Virus record (IMG/VR): IMGVR_UViG_3300009034_000018
Span: 1 to 64,000 of that record
Strand: one strand, 5' to 3'
Length of the DNA: 64,000 bases
From: a virus
Position numbers and translations under genes: made by a program. Position 1 is the stretch's first letter. Every line of letters begins with the position of its first letter. Below, in pieces: positions 16,801-24,564 of the stretch. The notes beneath the pieces were generated by a model. The model had not been told where the DNA came from. It worked only from the letters and a program-made list of their open reading frames with translations, and did no database searches.

Positions 16801-19800
16801 TCAAAGCTTTCTACTGGTGGTTGTCCACCTGCTGCTGGAGGTTGAGGCATTGTTGCACCGGCACCAGGCCCTTGTGCTGCTCCTGCTTGTCCTCCCATTT
16901 CTCCGCCAAGAAGTTGTGCTTCTCTTACCATTTTATCTCTATCTGATTTTTTAGAAGCAGATTTTTCGTTTGTTTCATTAGATTTGCCTTCAACATACGG
17001 ACGAGCTTTATTCCAAGCTTCTTTTTCCTCATCAGTCATTAGTTTAGAGTCTTTAAGTGTTGCAACGACTAATTTCTTATCAGTATCCACATCAACATTA
17101 ATTAATGCAGTTTCGATATCTCCGACTTCTTCAGAGATTTTCTTATTTGCAAATTTATATGCTGCTACAGCAATAGCCTGTTTGTCCTCAGATTCTGCAT
17201 TAATTTCATCGATAGATGCCTGTACTTGATACAAACCATCTTCTGGTTTTTCCATAGATTTAAGCGCTTCGTCCAAAGCAGATATTTTATCTAATTCATT
17301 TTTATTCTCTGGTGTAGTTGCCATCTTTTCAGATGCTACTTTTTCTATATTTTTATGCAATTTTTCAGAGGACATGATATAATCTACAGCGCCAATTAGA
17401 TCGTCAGCGCTTAGATCGCTAAGATTATCGCTCATTGCAACGATTAAAGCATCTACTGTATCAGGTGTCTCAACTGGTTTAGATGCCAACTTAGACAAAT
17501 AAGTATATCTGGTTTTTTCGTTTGCTCTGGCTTCTGCCTTGTGAGGCATCGCATTAACTACCATTAAAAATGCAGTCTTATCAAGATTTCTAGTATCTTT
17601 CTTAATGAACGAAGTAGCTTTTTTGATTTCTTGCGGTGTTTTACCATAATAAGCTATGGTGTCAGAAATAGCCTCGGTTGCAGCTTTTATAAGTTTGTCA
17701 GCTTCATATTGATAAGCCCAGCGAGAAAGATCAGTTGTCTGTGCACCTAATTGTTTTTCCGTTATTACTCCGAGAGCAGGGAACTGGTGGTGAGACATGA
17801 AATCAAGAAGTTGCTTTTCTGTTATTCGATTATCCTGATCATTGCTTAATTCAGAACCAATCCATCGACTTACTTCAGACCACTGTTTTTCTGTAATTAC
17901 ATGTGGAAAATCATTCCATCGTACAACATGAGTGCCTTTGATATTATTAAATTGTTTCTCTGTAATAACCTTGCGTGGATCGTCCTGTCTTGGTTGTGGG
18001 CTTTCACTAGTTGTAACATTCACATCTCTTTCTGGATTTTCCATTTGTTTTTCTGTGATAACATTTGGACCGCCATCTTGACGTTCTCCAGTAAATTTAG
18101 CTTCGTCAAGTTGCTTTTCTGTGATTACACCAACACTGTGTTCTTGGTCATTAGCAACTTTTTCATTATCATTTTGATCTTTTCCTGTCTTTTCATTAGT
18201 CATAGCAATTGACTCCTTATTAATTGTTGTATCACTATTTTTTGTATTTATAAGATTTTCCTGTAGTATTTCCAATCTTTTAATCATATTACTGGCAATT
18301 CGCAGAAATTCCTTCTTTTTTATATTGTTTATATCCATATTCCCAGAGAACTTAGGCTTAGTTATGCTTCCAATATCTCCTATTTGTTCAGTCTCAACAC
18401 CTGGAGAAATTTGTTGTGGCTGCTGTCTTCCCATTGGTGGAATTTGTTGTGGTACACCACCTGCTGTCGTTTCTTCTATTTTTTCAAGTTCTTCTGAGGT
18501 TTTTGGCAGTTCTACATCTTCAACTCCTGTTGTATCAGGAGAAGGTAATTGTCCATATCCCATTTCTGTTAATTCATCTGCAACTGATTGGACACTAGCC
18601 AAAACGTCTACAAGATCGCTTACATATGTCATAGAAATTTGTTTCTTTTGACTCATCATGCTTTTAGCGACAGTCTCTATTTTATTCATTACTTCGCTTA
18701 AATATTCTAATTCTTTTGACCCAGCGATCTTCTCAATACTACATGAGCCATCACACGAAGCAGCTTTTATCAAATTGCCTATTTTATCATGTATTTCTGC
18801 CATTTTTCTATTCATGCCAGATGGATTTAATATATCATGAACGATACAGTTCTGACATGCTTGATTAACAACAAAAGAATCTTCTATAAATTTAATTCCA
18901 TAATTCCACTCAAATATTCGAGTTTCACTGTGTTTAATCGTTTTTGATTCATCTGCTTTTTTACCACAAAGCGGGCAATCATCTTTTGGTTTACTTGGAC
19001 TATCATGATATTTGCATTCTATAGTTCCACTAATCTTTTTGTTTTTTCGTTCTTTAATACAAGAGCAATATTCATCGGCAACATGAGCTTTATTGTGACA
19101 ATAAGAACAGATGGAATATTCTACGGAACAATTATGAGTCGCTATTCCATTTAATATATAACTATGATCACTTTCTTTATTATTTATTTTGCCAACTTGT
19201 ACATAATATGTTGGTTCATTATTTTTTATAACTTTTATGTTCTTTATTCTATGTGCCATATATGTTCTATACGGGAATGAAATAAATATGGACTTTCTTA
19301 TTTTTGGGCCATTAAATACTTTATAACTATATTCTTTAATTTTTGGTGATATAGAATTATTTATATATAATTGATATTCAGTATATTCAAAATCTTCTTT
19401 CATAACAGTAGAGCTTTTAGCTATTCTGTCATGTCTGCTTAAAACGGCTGGGACTCCTAATTGCAAACATATTTTTCTTGTGTCGGAAAGTAAATTTTTG
19501 GAAGCAGATGATATTTGGACAGCACCTTTACCAGAACTGTCATTGCTCGGATTTATAATACATCCATCACCATCTACATAAGCAGCCAAAAATATTTTTT
19601 TCTGTTGTTTTGGAAGACTTAATATTTTATTGTTTATTCTTTTACTATGGCTTCCACATCCAACGTATTTCTCACATATTTTAGCAAGATTAGAATTCCA
19701 TGAAATTAAATAAAGACCATTTCTTTCTGGTTTTCTGTCTATTCTTAACCTGTTTTTTGGATATTTTTTTTGTAAAATTGTTTTAAGCTTATTAAAATTA

Positions 19801-20744
19801 GATTTCTTGTTTTTTTCTTCATCTAACCCGAAGCAAAAGCATAATGATTTACTTCCGTTTATATATCCTTCTGCTGTATAAACGCCAAGGATATAAGCAA
19901 TATCATCGTCTATGTCATTTTCAGCGTTTTCTGATTGACAAATATATTCTAATACAAAATCCCCCGGTTTCACCGAATTAGCAGGCACAAAAACTGGATC
20001 AATTTTTTCTATATCTTTTACGGATTTTCTATATTTTTTTCCATTTTTACAATAATGATATAAATCTTCATGTTTTAATATCAAAACTGGATGTTCATAA
20101 CTTAAAGCTAATCCATCCATATTACTCATCCATTGTATCAAATAAAGCTCATCATGTTCTTGTGTTTTACATATAATTTCTATTTTTTCTGTTTTTCCTG
20201 TATGGGTTATTACCTTATCATTTTTTTGTAATTCATCTACTCTTTTTAATGAATGGTCCGACATAGATACTAAATCATGTCCACGAGAAGCTCCCATCGA
20301 GGTTCCCAAAATATATTTTTCTTCAATTCCTCTTGCCAATGGTGGATATGCCACCCTATCTATCATAGAGATGATCCAAATGCCCCCTGCCTCTTTATCG
20401 TACCACGAATGAACACATTTTCCCTTAGCTTTTTCAACATCATCATTTTGATGATTAGTAAACACAGGAACATTAACAAATGTTTCTGCTGCTTTTGATA
20501 GTTCTTCTCCTGAAAACGCATCTCCGTTATCATTAACTTCATCTTCTTCAATGGCAAAGATTTTAATGAACAGGTGATCTGGATGTTCTTTAATTTCTTT
20601 ATCTAAGTCAAATCCATTTAAATCAGTAGTGTTCTTGTTAACAGATGCGAATTTAAGTCTGTTTAAATTATATTCATACCAATCTGGTTTATTCAGAGGT
20701 TGTATGTTTTTTATAATAAAATTCTCTCTTATTTTTTTTATCAT
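13857..20744 (-). CDS. prohead protease fused to giant acidic scaffold-like region, with intein
   Basis: 2295 residues, far larger than usual prohead proteases (about 200-250). Residues 1-152 plus 539-650 form the protease: VPVFTNH97 with the likely catalytic His, then YILGTSMG with the likely Ser149, interrupted by an intein (153-538). After the intein come paired cysteines (CSYCHN, CPLCGK) and FIEDSFVVNQACQNC. Residues 870-1000 carry six ITEKQ repeats. Residues about 1290-1380 are Gly/Pro-rich with a zinc ribbon (CPVCGSEDVD, CNNCTADW). About 1620-1900 is extremely Glu/Val-rich, and further acidic repeats reach the C-terminus. Acidic, repetitive tails are typical of head scaffolds. It lies between portal-side genes and the decoration/capsid genes. 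Fusion of protease with scaffold is inferred. Confidence 0.75.
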   Translation of the reverse strand: MIKKIRENFIIKNIQPLNKPDWYEYNLNRLKFASVNKNTTDLNGFDLDKEIKEHPDHLFIKIFAIEEDEVNDNGDAFSGEELSKAAETFVNVPVFTNHQNDDVEKAKGKCVHSWYDKEAGGIWIISMIDRVAYPPLARGIEEKYILGTSMGASRGHDLVSMSDHSLKRVDELQKNDKVITHTGKTEKIEIICKTQEHDELYLIQWMSNMDGLALSYEHPVLILKHEDLYHYCKNGKKYRKSVKDIEKIDPVFVPANSVKPGDFVLEYICQSENAENDIDDDIAYILGVYTAEGYINGSKSLCFCFGLDEEKNKKSNFNKLKTILQKKYPKNRLRIDRKPERNGLYLISWNSNLAKICEKYVGCGSHSKRINNKILSLPKQQKKIFLAAYVDGDGCIINPSNDSSGKGAVQISSASKNLLSDTRKICLQLGVPAVLSRHDRIAKSSTVMKEDFEYTEYQLYINNSISPKIKEYSYKVFNGPKIRKSIFISFPYRTYMAHRIKNIKVIKNNEPTYYVQVGKINNKESDHSYILNGIATHNCSVEYSICSYCHNKAHVADEYCSCIKERKNKKISGTIECKYHDSPSKPKDDCPLCGKKADESKTIKHSETRIFEWNYGIKFIEDSFVVNQACQNCIVHDILNPSGMNRKMAEIHDKIGNLIKAASCDGSCSIEKIAGSKELEYLSEVMNKIETVAKSMMSQKKQISMTYVSDLVDVLASVQSVADELTEMGYGQLPSPDTTGVEDVELPKTSEELEKIEETTAGGVPQQIPPMGRQQPQQISPGVETEQIGDIGSITKPKFSGNMDINNIKKKEFLRIASNMIKRLEILQENLINTKNSDTTINKESIAMTNEKTGKDQNDNEKVANDQEHSVGVITEKQLDEAKFTGERQDGGPNVITEKQMENPERDVNVTTSESPQPRQDDPRKVITEKQFNNIKGTHVVRWNDFPHVITEKQWSEVSRWIGSELSNDQDNRITEKQLLDFMSHHQFPALGVITEKQLGAQTTDLSRWAYQYEADKLIKAATEAISDTIAYYGKTPQEIKKATSFIKKDTRNLDKTAFLMVVNAMPHKAEARANEKTRYTYLSKLASKPVETPDTVDALIVAMSDNLSDLSADDLIGAVDYIMSSEKLHKNIEKVASEKMATTPENKNELDKISALDEALKSMEKPEDGLYQVQASIDEINAESEDKQAIAVAAYKFANKKISEEVGDIETALINVDVDTDKKLVVATLKDSKLMTDEEKEAWNKARPYVEGKSNETNEKSASKKSDRDKMVREAQLLGGEMGGQAGAAQGPGAGATMPQPPAAGGQPPVESFEQSDLAGEFEDEGDLQPKPPGGACPVCGSEDVDVIKGNGHCNNCTADWNYKVLVEVPNWPGTLESNINDGQPAGQEELGEGGEGFEMPEVPEAGTAGTVPMPAAASTKNDRQIKEAAQENISGPVKFAAVTLIKPEMLNVIKEAKVQLGSISPLTGSTNTIKLDDNNYLCLDTGNVYTIEYAFRRRDPKKVYAQWTWIPEVNKECPECKESHKKFVAALKEMNVDEENFDAMGMKEKGELILSMKQAGLLKPMKTASAEKKERILDQIKTAVNLDNNFPMESCLERLSRRYGEEAIALSGPCEGSPLAECICKSLKKAGIYSNGLAVKVADVWKDKEASTECLEDYVRMGLDLKEATTVCESLKSKYASFNDIFAQQLVEEVESAFMEDEMGDGLVTDLEEDPFGDEFVEEDVEEDVEEPMEPEDEVVGIGGDEVAEALANLVKALGKEEEVAEELGEVPVDEEPVVDEEPVVDEEPVVDEVEEVGEEVVPEEPVDEVVDVEEETKECVSAPLSAEEGGEVKPEEGGEVKAEEGGEVEVNVEVEEDGKDKEKTEVEKCKEECERKCAEEEGKSKKEANSEENDNPGVMNPEETDEPVEKEGDESETDKETQTMAYSEKEASIMKASYVGKTGEVTHLDFSKLSGLINKEADTIKIQPAQDVVPFQYSKGDSIGDEDPFSADKPSAPSKGDAAKMGHEEPPTAEKANAPASDARMGGEKEEPEFKPELDDTATGGELGQGSSRAASTKARIGILADAILEAQTKVKRRFDQDAEDIKPYSGDSFIGDEKASIGEVPAAKPAKDQKVPADEAFVGNEKESIGDKPDEKDTPNIPTKDDRISGEKDNEKLKPEKDDEMTGNILGGIHAGSEEQKKEATRLAGRMLEAGKITVDELSNKIAELESYKTEQLKDIESNIFESDKGLKDSPDGVEQSVIISEASNQPVQNDPQQELVDKLTAMFSLDRKNQMAQKDNDIQLRREFGR
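17751..18128 (-). repeat. six ITEKQ repeats in the protease-scaffold protein
   Basis: Residues 873-998 of the giant protein contain VITEKQ five times and RITEKQ once, at 873, 895, 926, 949, 974 (ITEKQ) and 993. Each is followed by a large hydrophobic residue (L, M, F, W, L, L) and spaced by 19-31 residues. I-T-E fits the (L/I)-X-E cleavage rule of T4 gp21. Confidence 0.85.
19131..20288 (-). other. intein with LAGLIDADG motifs in the prohead protease
   Basis: About 386 residues (153-538 of the host protein). It begins at Ser153 with DLVSMSDHSLKRVDELQKND, the N-terminal splicing block, and has a typical block B with His (EHPVLILK). Two LAGLIDADG-type motifs follow, YILGVYTAEGYI and FLAAYVDGDGCI. 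It ends with SYILNGIATHN before Cys539, the canonical HN|C junction. Splicing would join GTSMGA to CSVEYSIC. The insertion is four residues after the likely catalytic Ser149, so protease activity probably depends on splicing. The first nucleophile would be Ser, the last +1 residue Cys. Confidence 0.9.
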
Positions 20745-20760
20745 AGTAAAATCACTTTCT

Positions 20761-21153
20761 TTAATTATTTTTCAGACGATAGGAAGTTAATGGTATTCCA
20801 TTTTTCTTTAAATATTCTTTAATCCATCCCACGTCAGTTTGTAGTTTTACAATACAAGAATTTATTCTTAATATTGTTTCGCGCAGTTCGTCTTTTGAAT
20901 GTGAGTCATTTTTGGCGTGTAAATTAACTAATGTAGACAAAGATTCGATTTTTTCCATTATAATTTTTGGTGAACCGTTTTTGTGATCTTTCTCAATTTT
21001 ATCCACTTTCAATTTTAATTGATCGAATTGTTCTGCCCTTCTTCCTTGTGCAAAAATCATACCACCTACTACTGTTATAGATGTTAAACAAACTGTTATA
21101 AGAATGAGGAAAAGCCTACTTTTGAATTGATTCTTTTTACTTGCCGGTGGCAT
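20761..21153 (-). CDS. single-pass membrane protein with coiled coil
   Basis: 130 residues after a GGAG site. A basic start (MPPASKKNQFKSR) precedes one membrane segment (LFLILITVCLTSITVVGGMIF, about 14-34), so N-in/C-out orientation is likely. The rest is a predicted coiled coil (FDQLKLKVDKIEKDH, LRETILRINSCIVKLQ). The shape resembles a holin-associated or inner-membrane spanin subunit, or a membrane-bound assembly factor. No family is recognised. Confidence 0.7.
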   Translation of the reverse strand: MPPASKKNQFKSRLFLILITVCLTSITVVGGMIFAQGRRAEQFDQLKLKVDKIEKDHKNGSPKIIMEKIESLSTLVNLHAKNDSHSKDELRETILRINSCIVKLQTDVGWIKEYLKKNGIPLTSYRLKNN

Positions 21154-21257
21154 TTTTATTCTCCAATTAAATATAAATTATTGAAAATTGTAGAGATACA
21201 CTTATACAATATGTAAATTGTAAAAATTGTTAAAAATCTCCTTCTTTATTTTTACTT

Positions 21258-21689
21258 TTAGCCTTTGACGTGTCTTGGGATATAGACATCAACTAGATCT
21301 AACTTCTGATAATTATGTTGATTTTGTGGATATGCAATTCCCCATCTTTTGGCTGCGTGGCTTAGAGCAGACGCGATATTAGAAAAATAGTCACCAGCGG
21401 GAGCATACACTTTTTTCCTTGCATAGCGAGGTGGCAATTTTTTTATACCGGAAAAAAAGGCTTTTTGTCCATATCTTTGTACTGCTGGACCTACAACAAT
21501 AAAATAATCACTGTCTGTTGTATAATCATGCCCTTCCCATCTGTGATATGAACCTGGTCCTATTTCTCTTTCAAATCTTTTTTTTAATGGTAGAGACTTT
21601 TTGCCATAGGCTTCTTTCCAGCGGATTCCTCTATCTCTTATTCTTCTTGGACCGCCAGATTCTTTTATATGTGCAAATTTCTTTTTCAT
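21258..21689 (-). CDS. basic protein next to the portal gene
   Basis: 143 residues, very rich in Lys and Arg, starting one base after the portal stop codon. Segments such as GPGSYHRWEGHDYTTDSDYF and SNIASALSHAAKRWGIAYPQ suggest a folded domain rather than a disordered tail. Position next to the portal suggests a head-completion or neck protein, but no family is recognised. The following 21154-21257 gap is AT-rich with no clear feature. Confidence 0.65.
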   Translation of the reverse strand: MKKKFAHIKESGGPRRIRDRGIRWKEAYGKKSLPLKKRFEREIGPGSYHRWEGHDYTTDSDYFIVVGPAVQRYGQKAFFSGIKKLPPRYARKKVYAPAGDYFSNIASALSHAAKRWGIAYPQNQHNYQKLDLVDVYIPRHVKG

Positions 21690-21690
21690 T

Positions 21691-23997
21691 TTATGTACCT
21701 ATATAATACATATGCCCTAAATTGTCATCCATATTAGTTTTTTGAAATTTTATATCTTTACCTTCTATATTTTCAAATGTTAATATACTATTTGCTTGTT
21801 TTATCATTTCGTCATTTTCACCAGCATTTTTATATCTTGCAGTTATATCTTTAGTCGCTTCAACAACATTGCTATATATAATTTTCATTATTTCAGACAT
21901 CTGATTATTAATTGCATTTTCTTTAAATCTTAAGACTCTCCAACCAATATTTGCTAATTTTGCATCTCTTTGTTGATCTCTTATTTTAGATTCTACTTGT
22001 TCATGCCAAGCTTCGCCGTCACACTCAATCGCGACACCAATTGCTGGATAAGCAAAGTCCATCATAAATGGCATTGGCTGATTAGGTAACTGGACAGAAT
22101 ATTGACCAAATAATTTATGAGGAATTTTATCAGCCATTGTTTGTAGGGCATTTAGCATTTTTTGTTCTAATGATGTTAATCTTATTATTTTCGTTTGAGG
22201 TCGCATTTGTTCTCTTTGTTTCTCTGCTGACATTCCTTTACCGCGTTTATGGACAAATGCAGGCGGTTCAGAGACTGGCTGTGGTGCAGCAGCCATTGGG
22301 ATTGCTGGGGCTCCACCAACGCCTCCTGGAGCCATTTCTCCACCTATCCCACCTCCTGGTACCATTCCACCTCCTGGTATACCACCCATTGGTTCTCCTG
22401 GCATACCTCCACCTATAGGTGGCATCTCTATGCCACCTATGCCGCCTATGCCACCCATGCCGCCCATGGCACCCATGCCGCCCATGGCTCCTGGTTGTCC
22501 TAATATTTGCCCTGTTGCAGATGCCAAAGCAGATTCTTCTCTCAATCTTTGTGTTTCTTGATCATAATCCAAATCAAATTCTTCTAATAATGTTTGTGAA
22601 GAGATTAATCCTTTATCATGAAGTTGCATATAACTTTGTCTTTGTGGGGTCTTATCTCTAAGATTTAGATCATTCCACTTTAAATTAGGGTATAGCCATA
22701 TTTTTTCTTGTGCTTCTTCACTCTCTTCCTTATCAACAAAATCATGCATCATGGCTATTGGAAGGAATATATGATTTTCCACCCATGTTGCCAATTCATT
22801 TCTCCAACTTTCTAAACGTCTTATCATAACTTCTATGCCAACTTGGGCCGAACTATATCCGCTCATCTCACCATTTAATATAGCTTGATTGAGCATGAAT
22901 CCGTCTAATATTTCTTTACCTATTTGTTCTAGTTCAGAAGTTATATTGTGTATTTTTCCGGTGGCCCCTATCCAATCATACTCAAATGCATGGTGTGTTA
23001 CAAGCGTTAAATTAGGATCATTCGCTATAGCTGCTATTTGAGATGCAACATCTTGTATATCAGTTTGATTAGCTGGACGTTTTTCACTACCCAACTTAAT
23101 AACACGAATAGGAAGAATCAAACGTTCTGCAACGATCCAATTAGCTGTCATCAATTTAGTTTTATAAGCCAAATAAGTAAATAATCTTCTTATCATAGAT
23201 GTTCCATATGCTCCATATGGGCTACCTTGATATTTAATATGACTTATACACCTATTGGATAAAACGATAGGATGACCAGAAGCAATTGCATTAACAAGTT
23301 GCGGAGGTAATTTAGAAAATATTTCCTGTGGGCGTCTTGTAGATATAATTTCTTTTAATTCATCATCTGGTTCTAATGTAAATACAGGGTCATCTGCAAT
23401 CGGAGAACTATGTACTGTTATCCAATCTGGATTTAATATCTTTATTCCTTTAATAGTACCATCAGGATGTCTACATTGTTCTCCATCTGGTCTATATCCA
23501 GATCCACCACAAATTTTACATTCATACTCTACGAATGGAAACACATCGCCTAATAGATATCTTTCAAAACTTATTAACTTTAGCCAGTATTCTAATTTTA
23601 TTCTTTTAACTAATCGTTCATAGAACTTTAATATTTTTCTATCTTTGCATTCTAAAACAAATCCATTAAGTGGAAATTCAGAATAAAAATCTATGCCAGC
23701 AGATACTTTTGGTTCATTTTCATAATAGAATCTTGACCATTGATATATTTCTCTTCGTTTGCTTGCGATCTGCCAGTTTTGTGGAGTATGCAGTGGTGAA
23801 AAGAACATGGGTTGTGTATACATTACATTCGCCAAACCACCACTAAGTGTTTGTGCGCTTTTTGTCAATGGAGTGAATGAAGTTTGACTATTAGTATATC
23901 TTCCATCCGTTTGTTGAGGATTAGTCCCGACTTTTGATACGATAGAACGTGCCTTTTCTGCCGTATTTTTATCCGGTACAGAAAATTTTATTGTCAT
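21691..23997 (-). CDS. portal protein with C-terminal DUF559/Vsr-like nuclease domain
   Basis: 768 residues after AAGGA. Residues about 60-490 look like a T4 gp20-type portal: FYENEPKVSAGIDFYSEFPL, PDWITVHSSPIADDPVF, a C-x-x-C knuckle (CKICGGSGYRP), and a helical stem with GEMSGYSSAQVGIEVMIRRL. Residues about 505-590 are a Gly/Met/Pro-rich linker (GGMGAMGGMGGIGGIGG). Residues about 605-715 form a second domain, MMDFAYPAIGVAIECDGEAW then RDQQRDAKLANIGWRVLRF, matching the DUF559/Vsr-like PD-(D/E)xK nuclease fold with Asp647, Glu658 and Asp660. A short helical tail follows. A nuclease domain on a portal is not part of the standard packaging machine. Confidence 0.8.
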   Translation of the reverse strand: MTIKFSVPDKNTAEKARSIVSKVGTNPQQTDGRYTNSQTSFTPLTKSAQTLSGGLANVMYTQPMFFSPLHTPQNWQIASKRREIYQWSRFYYENEPKVSAGIDFYSEFPLNGFVLECKDRKILKFYERLVKRIKLEYWLKLISFERYLLGDVFPFVEYECKICGGSGYRPDGEQCRHPDGTIKGIKILNPDWITVHSSPIADDPVFTLEPDDELKEIISTRRPQEIFSKLPPQLVNAIASGHPIVLSNRCISHIKYQGSPYGAYGTSMIRRLFTYLAYKTKLMTANWIVAERLILPIRVIKLGSEKRPANQTDIQDVASQIAAIANDPNLTLVTHHAFEYDWIGATGKIHNITSELEQIGKEILDGFMLNQAILNGEMSGYSSAQVGIEVMIRRLESWRNELATWVENHIFLPIAMMHDFVDKEESEEAQEKIWLYPNLKWNDLNLRDKTPQRQSYMQLHDKGLISSQTLLEEFDLDYDQETQRLREESALASATGQILGQPGAMGGMGAMGGMGGIGGIGGIEMPPIGGGMPGEPMGGIPGGGMVPGGGIGGEMAPGGVGGAPAIPMAAAPQPVSEPPAFVHKRGKGMSAEKQREQMRPQTKIIRLTSLEQKMLNALQTMADKIPHKLFGQYSVQLPNQPMPFMMDFAYPAIGVAIECDGEAWHEQVESKIRDQQRDAKLANIGWRVLRFKENAINNQMSEIMKIIYSNVVEATKDITARYKNAGENDEMIKQANSILTFENIEGKDIKFQKTNMDDNLGHMYYIGT

Positions 23998-24017
23998 ATT
24001 ACATATTCCTTAACCTG

Positions 24018-24479
24018 TTATTCTGGTCCACAAAATAAGGATTCTGCGCTATCTTGAATATCTTTTAATTTTTGCCATTTTTTACGTCTTCGCATATTAT
24101 CCATATTCTCTATATTTTCTTCGGCATTTGGATCACTCATCATTTCAAATTCTTCACTAAAACAAGGTTCAACGCCACAATCAGTAATTTTTGCAGGAAT
24201 TCTGTTCTTCCCTTTTTCTTTATATCTTTTAGAATATTTTTTACTATTGTATGAGTTAGAAAATAATGGTCTATTAACTACGATACGATTATCATCTACA
24301 TGCTTTCCGCGAGGATCTGGTGCGTTTTTGTATCCACATTTTTTGCCAGGAACATTACAATTTTTACAATATGGAATTTCACCGGAATCTAAATCTGGTG
24401 ATTCTAAAGTTGCTTTACAAATAGGACATATATATTGTATATAATAATTCTTGTGTGGATCTTTTCCATCTACATACAC
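24018..24479 (-). CDS. zinc-ribbon protein, probably the frameshifted extension of the next gene
   Basis: From GTG 24479 it has 153 residues, but there is no ribosome site and the frame is coding-like well upstream (KQADLPILKSPFDRKKRRSS) up to an A10 run at 24550-24559. A -1 slip there would join it to the 312-residue protein, giving about 480 residues. The body has CPICKATLES and CKNCNVPGKKC, a likely zinc site, and a charged, helical C-terminus. It lies between the portal and the 312-residue head-region gene. Function unknown. Confidence 0.65.
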   Translation of the reverse strand: MYVDGKDPHKNYYIQYICPICKATLESPDLDSGEIPYCKNCNVPGKKCGYKNAPDPRGKHVDDNRIVVNRPLFSNSYNSKKYSKRYKEKGKNRIPAKITDCGVEPCFSEEFEMMSDPNAEENIENMDNMRRRKKWQKLKDIQDSAESLFCGPE

Positions 24480-24544
24480 ATCGAATGACGATCTTCGCTT
24501 CTTTCTATCAAATGGGCTTTTTAGAATTGGCAGATCAGCTTGTT

Positions 24545-24564
24545 TTATCTTTTTTTTTTAGTAG
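24545..24564 (-). other. candidate -1 frameshift site on a ten-A run
   Basis: On the minus strand ACT is followed by ten A and then GATAA. Frame 0 reads Lys-Lys-Lys-Arg-stop. Slipping back one base on the A run reads Lys-Ile-Lys-Gln and continues in open frame to 24018. The alternatives are transcriptional slippage or a homopolymer sequencing error. Confidence 0.6.
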
